This document shows positions 32,620-40,330 of a DNA stretch of 64,000 nt, piece by piece (position 1 is the stretch's first letter; each line of letters starts with the position of its first letter). This DNA is from Eubacteriaceae bacterium Marseille-Q4139 (GTDB lineage: Bacteria > Bacillota > Clostridia > Lachnospirales > Lachnospiraceae), in assembly GCA_018223415.1 (NCBI GenBank), contig JAGTTQ010000001.1, positions 1,440,365 to 1,504,364 on the forward strand, in the 5' to 3' direction. The notes under the pieces are model-generated. The model made no database searches. It was not told where the DNA came from and was given only the letters and a program-made list of their open reading frames with translations. The position numbers and the translations under genes are program-made.

Positions 32620-33663
32620 TTACTCCTTCCCGTAGCCGCGCTGCGTGACAATATAGATGAAGAAGGGCGCACCCACCAGCGCAGTAAAAATGCCAATGGG
32701 AAGTTCCGCATTCTCCACCAGGATACGGGCAAACACATCCGCCCAGATCAGGAAAATAGCTCCCATCAGCATAGCCGCCGGCAAAAGCCGTCTGTGGTTC
32801 GGCCCCACAAAGGAGCGGGACAGATGAGGAATAATCAGCCCCACAAAACCGATGATGCCGCAGCTTGAAACCAGGATGCCAGTCATGACGGCAACGACCA
32901 GCATGTAGATCCTGCGGAAAAATCCCAGATTGATGCCCAGGGTGACGGCCACCTCATCGCCTAACATCATCGCATCAAAAACCCGGTATTGGGTCATCAG
33001 GAAGATTCCGCTGAGGAAAACCACCGCCGCGGGCAGCGCCAGCCCGTCCCATTTGGCATTTGCCAGCGAACCCATCGTCCAGAATTTGATCGTCATGATG
33101 CTGTCCGAATTTCCGGCCACCGATATAATAAAGTTGGAAAAGGCAGAAAAAAGGGCATTGACCACCGTCCCGGATAAAATGAGGCGGGAGGTCGTCATTT
33201 TGCCCTGGGCCGAGGCGATGGCAAGCACCATCACCGTAGCCAGCATAGCCCCGGTGAAGGCTCCCAGAGCCGTGAACAAAGAAAGCCCCAGCACGATAAA
33301 AAGTGTGGCTCCAAAAGTAGCCCCGGCAGACACGCCCAGAATGTACGGCTCCGAGATCGGGTTATTGACTGTGGATTGCAGCACACAGCCGCAGACGGCA
33401 AGCCCTGCTCCCACAAAGCCGCCCAAAAGCACCCGGGGCACCCGCATGTTCCATACAATCGCCACGGCGGACTTCCCCAGTTCTGCATAGAGGCTTTCGT
33501 TCCGCGCAAGCTTGCCTGCCAGGACATGAATCGTGTCCGCCATGGGGATATCCACCGCCCCCAAAGAGATTGCGATTATGCCGGACAGAATCAGCAGTAC
33601 CGCCAGAATCACGAGCAGTGCGCCGTAGCCCTTTGCTGTTTTCGCAAAGTATTTATTTTTCAT
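32620..33663 (-). CDS. Siderophore/iron-type ABC permease (FecCD family)
   Basis: The 347-residue product has about ten helices and the FecCD signatures 'RVPRVLLGGFVGAGLAVCG', 'NPISEPYILGVSAGA' and 'GIIGFVGLIIPHLSRSFVG'. It probably forms a homodimer, since only one permease gene is present. First gene of the operon; GGAG lies 8 nt upstream of the ATG at 33663. The 5' leader contains two operator-like palindromes and a hairpin. Confidence 0.93.
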   Translation of the reverse strand: MKNKYFAKTAKGYGALLVILAVLLILSGIIAISLGAVDIPMADTIHVLAGKLARNESLYAELGKSAVAIVWNMRVPRVLLGGFVGAGLAVCGCVLQSTVNNPISEPYILGVSAGATFGATLFIVLGLSLFTALGAFTGAMLATVMVLAIASAQGKMTTSRLILSGTVVNALFSAFSNFIISVAGNSDSIMTIKFWTMGSLANAKWDGLALPAAVVFLSGIFLMTQYRVFDAMMLGDEVAVTLGINLGFFRRIYMLVVAVMTGILVSSCGIIGFVGLIIPHLSRSFVGPNHRRLLPAAMLMGAIFLIWADVFARILVENAELPIGIFTALVGAPFFIYIVTQRGYGKE

Positions 33664-33694
33664 AATCTTTACTCCAAATTCTGTATCGTCTTTT

Positions 33695-33710
33695 GTTAGT
33701 TTTGGCTAAC
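33695..33710. promoter_or_regulatory. Operator-like palindrome in the leader of the siderophore operon
   Basis: GTTAGTTTTGGCTAAC is GTTAG, 6 nt, CTAAC. The same pattern recurs 101 bp upstream at the promoter. The TTAG/CTAA half-sites recall those of DtxR/IdeR-type iron regulators, but the spacing differs from the classical box. Confidence 0.5.
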
Positions 33711-33720
33711 CGCAGGGCAG

Positions 33721-33760
33721 ACGTCTCCCTTTCTCTCTGCGCGCCGATGGCGGGAGACGT
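33721..33760. repeat. Inverted repeat in the leader of the siderophore operon
   Basis: ACGTCTCCC (33721-33729) and GGGAGACGT (33752-33760) are perfect 9-nt arms around a 22-nt loop. It lies in the predicted mRNA leader; no U-run follows, so it is not a terminator. Confidence 0.55.
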
Positions 33761-33774
33761 TCCAATGCGAAAAG

Positions 33775-33811
33775 AGTATAGCACAATCTGGACTAGTTAG
33801 CAATACCTAAC
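33775..33811 (-). promoter_or_regulatory. Promoter and overlapping operator of the siderophore operon
   Basis: On the minus strand TTGCTA (33798-33803) and TATACT (33775-33780) are 17 nt apart. The -35 lies inside AGTTAG-N6-CTAACT (33795-33812), so a bound repressor would block RNA polymerase. Iron control is inferred from the genes. Confidence 0.65.
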
Positions 33812-33914
33812 TTGAAATTTTTCACTTCCCTGGGAACGGCAGCCAGAGAAACTTCCTCTGCTGTCGCGGCTCCGCGGCCATCCCTTATCCGGCCGCAGAG
33901 CCGCCCATCTCTCA

Positions 33915-34619
33915 TCAGACCTTAAGCGACCACCCAAAGTCCCCATGATAAATCATCTGCCGCGTCATGCCGCCGTCGATGCAGATATTCTCGCCGGTGA
34001 TGAACCCGGCCTTGTCCGAACAGAGATATAGTACCATATTTGCAACGTCTAACGGATTCCCCACGCGGCCCGCCGGCTGCTGGACGGCATCGGCGCCTTC
34101 ATATACGGCAAAATCCGTGTCGATCCAGCCCGGAGAAATGGAATTTACCCGGACTTTCCCGGAGAGGCTCACTGCCAGCGCATGGGTCAGCGCCGAAATC
34201 CCGCCTTTTGCCGCCGTATAGCTCTCCGTCTGCGGCTGGCTCATGCGGTCGCGGGATGATGAAATATTTACAATGGCCGCCCCCGGCGCGAAATGCGGGA
34301 GAAACAGCTTCGTTAAGTAAAACGGCGCCGTCACGCCGACCCGCAGCGCGTACTCGAATTCCTCGTAGCTGCACGTATCGATGCCTTTCATGAGCGGCAG
34401 CGCATTGTTGATGAGGTAATCCACCTTGCCGTACTCTGCAACGACCTTTTCGGCAAAGCGGCAAAGCGTCGCCTCCTCCGCCAGGTCTCCCGTGAAATAT
34501 TCGTTTGGCCGCTTGTCGATGATGCAGACATCGGCCCCGTTCTTCTTAAATTCCTCCGCCGTCACTTTCCCAATCCCGTGGGCACCGCCGGTCACAACAA
34601 CTGTTTTTCCCTTGAACAT
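33915..34619 (-). CDS. Short-chain dehydrogenase/reductase
   Basis: The 234-residue product is a classical SDR: cofactor motif 'TGGAHGIG' at the N-terminus, 'NNALP' in place of NNAG, catalytic Ser in 'VNISSSRD', and 'YTAAKGG' with the catalytic Tyr and Lys. 'IDKRP' after the second strand carries a basic residue that could favour NADPH. The substrate is unknown. Single gene; its upstream region is a tandem repeat with promoter-like elements. Confidence 0.88.
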   Translation of the reverse strand: MFKGKTVVVTGGAHGIGKVTAEEFKKNGADVCIIDKRPNEYFTGDLAEEATLCRFAEKVVAEYGKVDYLINNALPLMKGIDTCSYEEFEYALRVGVTAPFYLTKLFLPHFAPGAAIVNISSSRDRMSQPQTESYTAAKGGISALTHALAVSLSGKVRVNSISPGWIDTDFAVYEGADAVQQPAGRVGNPLDVANMVLYLCSDKAGFITGENICIDGGMTRQMIYHGDFGWSLKV

Positions 34620-34645
34620 AACCGTGTCCTCCTCGTTTTCTTTCT

Positions 34646-34886
34646 ATCATACCATGTCCGCTCCGCGGCCATGGGCCTCCGGCGGATTTTAGCGCCCGGA
34701 TTTCTGCGGTGCACGCAGAAACCGGTATGCGCAGGTATAATGCCTGCTTTGCGATCATTATACCATGTCCGCTCCGCGCCCATGGGGCCTCCGGCGGATT
34801 TTAGCGCCCGGATTTCCGCGGCGGGCGCGGAAACCGGCATGCGCAGGTATAATGCCTGCTTTGCGGTCATTATACCATGTCCGCCC
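34646..34886. repeat. Tandem repeat, ~111 bp, about 2.2 copies, with conserved hairpins and -10 elements
   Basis: The unit begins near 34646, repeats from 34757 (period 111) and begins again at 34869 (period 112). Each unit contains an extended -10 element on the minus strand (TGGTATGAT, then TGGTATAAT twice) and a hairpin. Copy 1 has TTTCTGCG/CGCAGAAA (34701-34708, 34714-34721) and copy 2 has TTTCCGCG/CGCGGAAA (34813-34820, 34826-34833): a compensated base-pair change. A second small hairpin, GCAGG-N7-CCTGC, is present in both. It separates the SDR gene from the zinc operon. Confidence 0.8.
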
Positions 34887-35372
34887 CTACTTCACCAGCG
34901 GTTTGCCGGCGGATTCTTCTGTTTCTCTCCGGATTTCCAGGACGGCATCTCTTAACCGCCCTTCCGTATCCCGGCTCCCGTCGCGCCGGTACGCCTCAAA
35001 AATCCCCTGTACGGTGATCCGTTCGTTGACTGCCGGGTATTCGTCCGGATACCGGCGGCTCCCATCTCCCCAGATAAATTCCATACTCTGACCGCAGCAG
35101 CCCATAGTGTCCTGGACATAGCAGTAGTGATGGTATTCTCCCCGCTCTTTCTGGTACCCCACATAATAAAGGCCGTTCATCCGTACCGTCTTTCCCTCAT
35201 ACTCCTCCGGATTTTCATACATCTGGTACATAAACGCAGGAACCAGATCTCTGTCCATAACCGTCAGATCATAATCCACGGCCGCCGTAACCGTCTTCGT
35301 CTCCTTTTTCCCGCAGCCGGCCGCCAGAAAAGCCAGGGCGGCCAGGAATATTGCTGCCGCAGCCATCTTCAT
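34887..35372 (-). CDS. Lipoprotein associated with the zinc uptake operon
   Basis: The 161-residue product has a lipoprotein signal (lipobox LAAGC), then a domain with 'EYEGKTVRMNGLYYVGYQ', 'HHYCYVQDTMGCCGQ' and 'ERITVQGIFEAYRRDG'. The beta-rich pattern with a 'CCG' turn resembles OB-like DUF1980/YcgQ-type proteins found near zinc permeases, but this is uncertain. It starts 4 nt after znuB, so it is the last gene of that operon. The His/Cys cluster could bind zinc. Possible role: a surface zinc chaperone or regulator of uptake (inference). Confidence 0.75.
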   Translation of the reverse strand: MKMAAAAIFLAALAFLAAGCGKKETKTVTAAVDYDLTVMDRDLVPAFMYQMYENPEEYEGKTVRMNGLYYVGYQKERGEYHHYCYVQDTMGCCGQSMEFIWGDGSRRYPDEYPAVNERITVQGIFEAYRRDGSRDTEGRLRDAVLEIRRETEESAGKPLVK

Positions 35373-35376
35373 ACTC

Positions 35377-36225
35377 CTACCTCCGAGTCAATCGCCCAAT
35401 CAGGCACGAAATGCCGAAGGCGGCAATGTCCGCAGCCACAATCGTAGCCCCCACCGGCGTCCCGGCCAGAATCGAAAGCAGCATCCCAAAAGCAGCGCAG
35501 AACACCGACAGCAGGGCCGCGCAGACCGTGACAGAGCGAAAAGTCTTAAACATCCGCATGGCAGACAGCGCCGGAAAAACCACCAGCGCTGAAATCAGCA
35601 GGGAGCCCACCAGGTTCATGGCCAGCACAATGACGACGGCGGTGATAACGGCTGTCATGGTGCTGTAAAAATCCGTTTTCGTCCCGACAGCTTTCGCAAA
35701 GGCCTCATCGAAGGTCACGGCAAAAATCTTGTTGTAAAAAAGCAGGAACACTGCGGCCACAGCGGCGGACAGCGCCAGGCATAAAGTGACTTCTCCCTTT
35801 GATAACGTCAGGATAGACGTGGAACCGAACAGGGTGCTGCACACGTCTCCCGACAGATTGGGGCCGGCGGAAAAAATGTTCATCAGCAGATACCCGACGG
35901 CAAGGGAGCCGACAGAAACCATCGCCAGGGACGCGTCCCCCTGGATTTTTGTCCCCTGTCCCGCCTTAAGAAGCAGGACGGCGCAGAACACCGTTACAGG
36001 CAGGGCTGCCGCCATCGGGCTGGCAAACCGAAGGACAGCGGCCGCCGCCATGGCTCCGAAGGCCACATGGGAAAGGCCGTCGCCGATATGGGAGAACCGC
36101 CTGAGTACGAGAGGAACCCCCAAAAGCGATGAGCAGAATGCAATCAAAATGCCGGCAATCAGTGCATGGCGCACAAACGGAAAGGCAAAATAGAAAGCCA
36201 GCCGGCCTGTCATTTCATTTAACAT
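35377..36225 (-). CDS. znuB: Zinc/manganese-type ABC permease
   Basis: The 282-residue product has about eight helices and the ABC-3 family text 'LGVPLVLRRFSHIGDGLSHVAFG' and 'TKTDFYSTMTAVITAVVIV'. It belongs to the ZnuB/AdcB/MntB group. Its start overlaps the end of the ATPase gene by 7 nt. Zinc rather than manganese is inferred from the His-rich linker of the binding protein and the Zur-like boxes. Confidence 0.88.
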   Translation of the reverse strand: MLNEMTGRLAFYFAFPFVRHALIAGILIAFCSSLLGVPLVLRRFSHIGDGLSHVAFGAMAAAAVLRFASPMAAALPVTVFCAVLLLKAGQGTKIQGDASLAMVSVGSLAVGYLLMNIFSAGPNLSGDVCSTLFGSTSILTLSKGEVTLCLALSAAVAAVFLLFYNKIFAVTFDEAFAKAVGTKTDFYSTMTAVITAVVIVLAMNLVGSLLISALVVFPALSAMRMFKTFRSVTVCAALLSVFCAAFGMLLSILAGTPVGATIVAADIAAFGISCLIGRLTRR

Positions 36226-36920
36226 ATGCCGCCTCCCATCTGCTTTCCCGCATCATGCTTCAGGTATTCTCCCATGGTTCCGAAAAAGCAGGACGGCCCG
36301 ATATGCAGGATATGGCTGGCATACGTGACAGCCGTCTTGATGTCATGGGAAATCATAAGAACCGTAAGGCCGTCCCTTTTGTTGAGCCCGTCAATCAGCC
36401 GGTACATGTCTCCAGCCGCCCTGGGGTCTAATCCGGACACCGGCTCATCCAAAAGCAGCATCCGGCTGGCCGCACAGAGGGCTCTCGCCAGAAGAACCCG
36501 CTGCTGCTGGCCGCCGGAAAGCTCCCGGTAGCAGCGCCCGGCCAGATGGCGGATGCCCATCTTTTCCATGGCATCCGCGGCCCGCGCTTTTTCGGCCCTT
36601 CCATAATACGGCCGGAAGCCGCAGCGGCTCTGGCAGCCGGAGAGGACAATTTCCCTCACCGATGCCGGAAAATCCCGCTGGAAAGAGGTCTGCTGCGGCA
36701 TATAGCCGATCTCTTCTTTTTTCAGGCCGTCCCCGGCCGTGATGCTGCCTCCGGCCGGAGAAAGCAGGCCGAGAAGCGCCTTCATGAGCGTCGTCTTTCC
36801 CGCCCCGTTTTCGCCGACAATGCAGCAGTAATCGCCGGCGCGGACGGAAAAGCTCAGGCCGGATAAAAGAATCCGGCCGTCATAGCCGAGAGAAAGATTC
36901 TGACAAGTAATCTGCGCCAT
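36219..36920 (-). CDS. znuC: Zinc/manganese-type ABC ATPase
   Basis: The 233-residue product has Walker A 'GENGAGKTTLM', Q-loop 'YMPQQTSFQRDFPASV', signature 'LSGGQQQRV' and Walker B 'MLLLDEPVSGLD'. The Q-loop text is typical of ZnuC/AdcC proteins. It lies 10 nt after the binding-protein gene. Confidence 0.9.
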   Translation of the reverse strand: MAQITCQNLSLGYDGRILLSGLSFSVRAGDYCCIVGENGAGKTTLMKALLGLLSPAGGSITAGDGLKKEEIGYMPQQTSFQRDFPASVREIVLSGCQSRCGFRPYYGRAEKARAADAMEKMGIRHLAGRCYRELSGGQQQRVLLARALCAASRMLLLDEPVSGLDPRAAGDMYRLIDGLNKRDGLTVLMISHDIKTAVTYASHILHIGPSCFFGTMGEYLKHDAGKQMGGGIC

Positions 36921-36930
36921 GTCTTCCTCC

Positions 36931-37980
36931 TTAATTTAACGCCTCTTTTAACACTTCCAGATTGTCCTCCATGATGAGATAATACATGGCGCCGTCGGAA
37001 ATGTCCTTTGCCGTCTTGGACTGCATGGAATCCATCGTCAGAACCGTCACGGCCTTCTCACCGCCGTTCATGTTTTTCGCAATGGTCTCTGCCAGCTTTC
37101 CGTCCGAGCCCTCAATGGTCAGGATGTGGCTCAGCTCCAGCTCGTCCGCTTTTCCCGCCAGATAGGCAATGGTCTCGAAGCTGGCCTCGGTTTCCGCAGA
37201 GCAGCCGGCGAAAGCCGCATAATAGGTAAGCCCGTAGTCATCAGCCAGATAGCGGAACGGGAACCTGTCGCCGAACAGGAGCGTTTTCTTCGCGGCATCG
37301 TCCACCGCCTGCTGATACTCCTGATCCAGCCTGTCCAGGATGTTGTTGTAGGACTCCCGGTTCGCCTGGTAGGCCTCGGCGTTGTCCGGATCCAGCTCTG
37401 CCAGCGCATCTCCGATGGCCGTGCAGAATATCTGGGCATTTTTTAAAGAGAGCCACACATGTTCGTCGTACTCCGGCCCCTCTTCATCGCTGATAAGGTC
37501 ATGGACTTCTCCGTCCTCATGCCCGTGGCCGTCCTCCATGCCTTCCACGATCTCCTCTTCTTTAACGGAATCGCCCAGGACTTCCAGCAGGTTTATGACC
37601 TTCCTGTCCGGATTCTTCGGATCCTTCAGAGCCGCCTCAGCCCATGCGTCCGATTCGCCGCCCACATAAAGGAACAGGTCGCAGCCGGAAATCTTAGCAA
37701 GATCCTCTGCCGTCGGCTGGTAGCTGTGGAGATCCACACCGTCGTCGAGAAGCAGCGTCAGATCTGCATGTTCCATATTTTCACCCAGGATTTCCACGGC
37801 CCAGTCGTACTCCGGGAATATGGTGGCTACGATTTTAAGCTTTTTTCCCTCCTCATCTGCGGTTTTTGCTGTTCCAGCCGCAGACGTCTCCATAAAATTC
37901 TTTCCTGTACTGTTTTTGCATCCGGACAGGGCGGCGGCAAAAAGAGCTGCGCCCAATAAAAAGAAACCAAATTTTTTCAT
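36931..37980 (-). CDS. znuA: Zinc-binding lipoprotein of an ABC importer (ZnuA/AdcA-like)
   Basis: The 349-residue product has a lipoprotein signal (lipobox LSGC), then the cluster-9 binding-protein fold: 'IVATIFPEYDWAVEIL', metal His in 'DGVDLHSYQPTAED', a His/Glu/Asp-rich loop 'EDGHGHEDGEVHD' typical of zinc importers, and 'YDEHVWLSLKNAQIFC' with a second metal His. The first metal His of the usual 'GLEPHEYEP' is present as 'DLHSYQP'. The ATG at 37980 has GGAGG 9 nt upstream. First gene of the transport operon proper, 190 nt after a small membrane protein gene. Confidence 0.92.
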   Translation of the reverse strand: MKKFGFFLLGAALFAAALSGCKNSTGKNFMETSAAGTAKTADEEGKKLKIVATIFPEYDWAVEILGENMEHADLTLLLDDGVDLHSYQPTAEDLAKISGCDLFLYVGGESDAWAEAALKDPKNPDRKVINLLEVLGDSVKEEEIVEGMEDGHGHEDGEVHDLISDEEGPEYDEHVWLSLKNAQIFCTAIGDALAELDPDNAEAYQANRESYNNILDRLDQEYQQAVDDAAKKTLLFGDRFPFRYLADDYGLTYYAAFAGCSAETEASFETIAYLAGKADELELSHILTIEGSDGKLAETIAKNMNGGEKAVTVLTMDSMQSKTAKDISDGAMYYLIMEDNLEVLKEALN

Positions 37981-38170
37981 GAATAAAACCTCCAAATACT
38001 TTGTTTTTTGTAAAAATGGGTACAAAAATACAAGGACGCAGCTCCCCATATCGCAGAAACCGCGCGCCGGCACGGTTTCCTGCACGCCGGACAGACCGGC
38101 ATCCGCAAAAAGCGAAGACTCTGGTTCCTGTCAGGATCAGGGATCAATGGCCCTTGTTTTCAGAGGTTTT

Positions 38171-38470
38171 TCAATTATTCAGCCTGACCTTCCGGCTGAC
38201 TAAAGACGTGCAGGGCACGAAAAGACTGGCGCAGGCAGTCACCGCCGCCAAAATCATGACGGCTGACGGAAATACCGCCGCCCCCGGGGCGCCGGTTCCA
38301 AGCTGGTCTAAAGCCTGCTCCGCCTCATGGAGGACAGCGCAGACATGGCAGCCCGCTCCTTTGCAGTCATGGCCGGCTTTCCCGGCAATCAGAAGTACAG
38401 AAAAAAATACGGCGGCGAAAACGACCGCACACAACAGCAGTGCCCTGAATTTTTGTCTTTTTGTATGCAC
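38171..38470 (-). CDS. Small Cys/His-containing membrane protein upstream of the zinc operon
   Basis: The 99-residue product has two hydrophobic helices (~10-30 and ~65-87) with 'HDCKGAGCHVCAVLHEAEQ' between them, a cluster of one or two His and three Cys on the outer side. Similar small proteins sit beside znu/adc-type loci in other Clostridia (from memory). It starts with GTG at 38470; GGAGG lies 7 nt upstream and no ATG fits. It lies directly behind the Zur-like promoter and likely leads the znu transcript. A zinc-sensing or chaperone role is an inference. Confidence 0.7.
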   Translation of the reverse strand: MHTKRQKFRALLLCAVVFAAVFFSVLLIAGKAGHDCKGAGCHVCAVLHEAEQALDQLGTGAPGAAVFPSAVMILAAVTACASLFVPCTSLVSRKVRLNN

Positions 38471-38523
38471 GTTTCACCCTCCTCTCTTTCGTTCTCCGGC
38501 ATATCTCCTTTTGTTTCCAAAAA

Positions 38524-38583
38524 TGAAAACTATTTCCATCTTATAAGATTCCCTTTCTCTTGTCAATATGAAAATGATTCCCA
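38524..38583 (-). promoter_or_regulatory. Zinc operon promoter flanked by two Fur/Zur-like boxes
   Basis: On the minus strand TTGACA (38561-38566) and TAAGAT (38538-38543) are 17 nt apart. Two related 15-mers flank it: TGAAAACTATTTCCA at 38524-38538, over the -10/start, and TGAAAATGATTCCCA at 38569-38583, upstream of the -35. Both fit a degenerate 7-1-7 Fur-family box. Zur is the likely ligand given the genes. Confidence 0.7.
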
Positions 38584-38678
38584 ATTTCAAATTGCCGGTT
38601 TTGTCCTGCTGTCCTTGACGGCGAAACCGGCTCCATGCTAAGATATCCCTACGAAAAACGGAAAGGAGATGCCGCTTT

Positions 38679-39470
38679 ATATCATCTGCAAAAGGCTATG
38701 AATGGACCTTTGACACTGCCGTAACCGCATACGAGAAATTCCGTCCCGGATATCCGAAGGAGCTGTACGAAGCCATCTTCCGGTACCAGCCTGTCACCGC
38801 CGCCTCTCAGGTGATGGAAATCGGCATCGGCGCCGGGCAGGCCACGCTCCCGTTTCTGGAAACCGGGTGCAGACTTACAGCCGTCGAATTCGGACAGAAT
38901 TTTATCCGGCTTTGCAGGGAAAAATTCGCAGGTTTTCCCCGATTTTCCGTGTCTGCCGGAAAGTTTGAAGAACTGTCCTTCGAGCCGGAATCTTATGATC
39001 TGATTGTTTCTGCCACAGCTTTCCACTGGATTCCCGAGGAAACCGGCTATCCGAAGGTCTTTTCCCTCTTAAAAGACGGCGGTGCCTTCGCCCGCTTTGC
39101 AAACCGCCCGCTGGCTGACAAGGGACGTCCAAAGCTCACGGAAGAAATCCAGGCGCTCTATGCCATCTACATGGGAAAGACAGGAAGTCCGGAGGAGTTT
39201 ACGGAAGCCGACGCCGCCAGGCTGGCCAAAAAAGCCCTGGACTATGGCTTTTCTGACGTGCAGTGCGGGCTGTTTCACCGCACCAGGACATTCTCCGCCA
39301 AAGAATACACGGCCCTTCTCGGCACGTATTCCGACCACCTCGCCATTGAGGAAAAGAAGCGAAACGAATTTTTCTCAGAAATCGAACATGCCATTGACCG
39401 CCACGGCGGGGAGATTACCATATACGACACCATTGACCTCCAGCTTGCGAGGAAGGGGACGCCACAGTAA
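38679..39470 (+). CDS. SAM-dependent methyltransferase, start codon uncertain (ATA in the expected place)
   Basis: The coding frame continues upstream of the first GTG-ATG (38811): it reads 'YEWTFDTAVTAYEKFRPGYP', the typical N-terminus of class I methyltransferases of this group, before motif I 'VMEIGIGAGQATLPFLETG'. 'DLIVSATAFHWIP' is the post-I/motif II region. No ATG, GTG or TTG lies in the proper place; AAAGGAG at 38662-38668 is followed after 10 nt by ATA at 38679. An ATG at 38669 is in another frame and stops after 10 codons. Either ATA is used as a rare start or the start codon has mutated. From 38811 the protein would lack its first ~44 residues. Substrate unknown. Confidence 0.7.
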   Translation: MSSAKGYEWTFDTAVTAYEKFRPGYPKELYEAIFRYQPVTAASQVMEIGIGAGQATLPFLETGCRLTAVEFGQNFIRLCREKFAGFPRFSVSAGKFEELSFEPESYDLIVSATAFHWIPEETGYPKVFSLLKDGGAFARFANRPLADKGRPKLTEEIQALYAIYMGKTGSPEEFTEADAARLAKKALDYGFSDVQCGLFHRTRTFSAKEYTALLGTYSDHLAIEEKKRNEFFSEIEHAIDRHGGEITIYDTIDLQLARKGTPQ

Positions 39471-39557
39471 AAACAGGCCGGGCTGCGAAACTGTCCGGAA
39501 TGCGCCGGGACGGACGGCCAGCGCGTGAAGCATTCTCCGATGTGCCGGCATGACAGA

Positions 39558-39601
39558 CAGGCCGCCGGTTCCCGGACGTTTCCGGGATGCCTGGCGGCCT
39601 G
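39558..39601. terminator. Strong hairpin between the convergent methyltransferase and spmA genes
   Basis: CAGGCCGCC (39558-39566) pairs with GGCGGCCTG (39593-39601), and inside it TCCCGG pairs with CCGGGA. No clean T-run follows on either strand, so terminator function is only probable. Confidence 0.5.
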
Positions 39602-39624
39602 CTCCGTATTTCCTGTCTTCCTTT

Positions 39625-40251
39625 TCACCGGCGTCTGTCCATGATCTTGCAGAACACAATCCCCGCCAGCGTGCTGACCGTCGTCGCCAGGAGCGCCGGC
39701 CCCACGATGGCCGCCGGGTTCATGCTGCCGTACTGGCTGCGGTAGGCGATCATGTTGATGGGAATGAGCTGAAGGGAAGAGATGTTGACAATCAGGAACG
39801 TACACATCTCGTTGCTTGCCGTGCCGGCCGGCTGCGCCGCCCGTTTGATGCCCGGGCGGTTTTTTTCGTCTTCCCGCCGTTCCTTCTCCAGGTTTTCCAG
39901 CTCCTCCATGGCCCGCAGGCCGGCCGGAGTCGCCGCCCAGCCGAGTCCCAGCATGTTCGCAATCATGTTGGTGGAAATATGTTTTGCGGCGGGGTGATCC
40001 GCCGGGAGATTCGGAAACAGGAAGCGGATGACTGGCCGCATGTTTCTCGTAAGCTGGCCGATCAGCCCCGCATTTTCCCCGATTTTTAAAATTCCGCACC
40101 AGAAGGACATGATCCCCAGCATCGTAATGCACAGGGAGACAGCCTCCTTCGTGGACTCCAGCGCTCCGTTCGTGACCGCGTCCATGTTCCCGTGGAGCGC
40201 CGCCCAGAAAATTCCGGCCGCCATCATGCCGGCCCACAGATAATTTAACAA
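39625..40251 (-). CDS. spmA: Spore maturation protein A-like (nucleoside-recognition/Gate domain)
   Basis: The 208-residue membrane protein begins 'LNYLWAGMMAAGIFWAAL' and has 'ITMLGIMSFWCGILKIGE' and 'NMIANMLGLGWAATPAGL', the SpmA pattern. It is linked to spore core dehydration in Bacillus. The start is TTG at 40251, which matches the family N-terminus; a GAGGGGG ribosome site lies inside a hairpin stem directly upstream. spmB, normally the next gene, is absent: the downstream neighbour is the convergent methyltransferase. An Arg/Glu-rich insert near residue 120 ('EKERREDEKNRP') is longer than I expect for the family. Confidence 0.85.
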   Translation of the reverse strand: MLNYLWAGMMAAGIFWAALHGNMDAVTNGALESTKEAVSLCITMLGIMSFWCGILKIGENAGLIGQLTRNMRPVIRFLFPNLPADHPAAKHISTNMIANMLGLGWAATPAGLRAMEELENLEKERREDEKNRPGIKRAAQPAGTASNEMCTFLIVNISSLQLIPINMIAYRSQYGSMNPAAIVGPALLATTVSTLAGIVFCKIMDRRR

Positions 40252-40293
40252 AAACCCCCACCCCCTCTTTTGAATGTATGAGGGGATGGGGGT
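40250..40293 (-). terminator. Terminator of the MqsA-like gene that also contains the spmA ribosome site
   Basis: On the minus strand ACCCCCATCCCCTC (40280-40293) and GAGGGGGTGGGGGT (40254-40267) form a near-perfect 14-bp stem with a 12-nt loop followed by TTTT. The spmA TTG start begins inside the T-run. Folded, the stem would both terminate upstream transcripts and hide the spmA ribosome site. Confidence 0.7.
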
Positions 40294-40330
40294 TCATATG
40301 TGCAGGTTTTTTATTACATGCCTGTTCAGG

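Noticed and set aside
34646..34886. Tandem repeat considered as a CRISPR array
   Set aside because: Units are 111 bp with no spacer structure, and no cas genes are in the window.
39275..40297. 340-codon open frame on the minus strand over spmA
   Set aside because: It is out of frame with spmA, has His/Gly/Arg-rich non-protein-like composition, and lies partly antisense to the methyltransferase gene.
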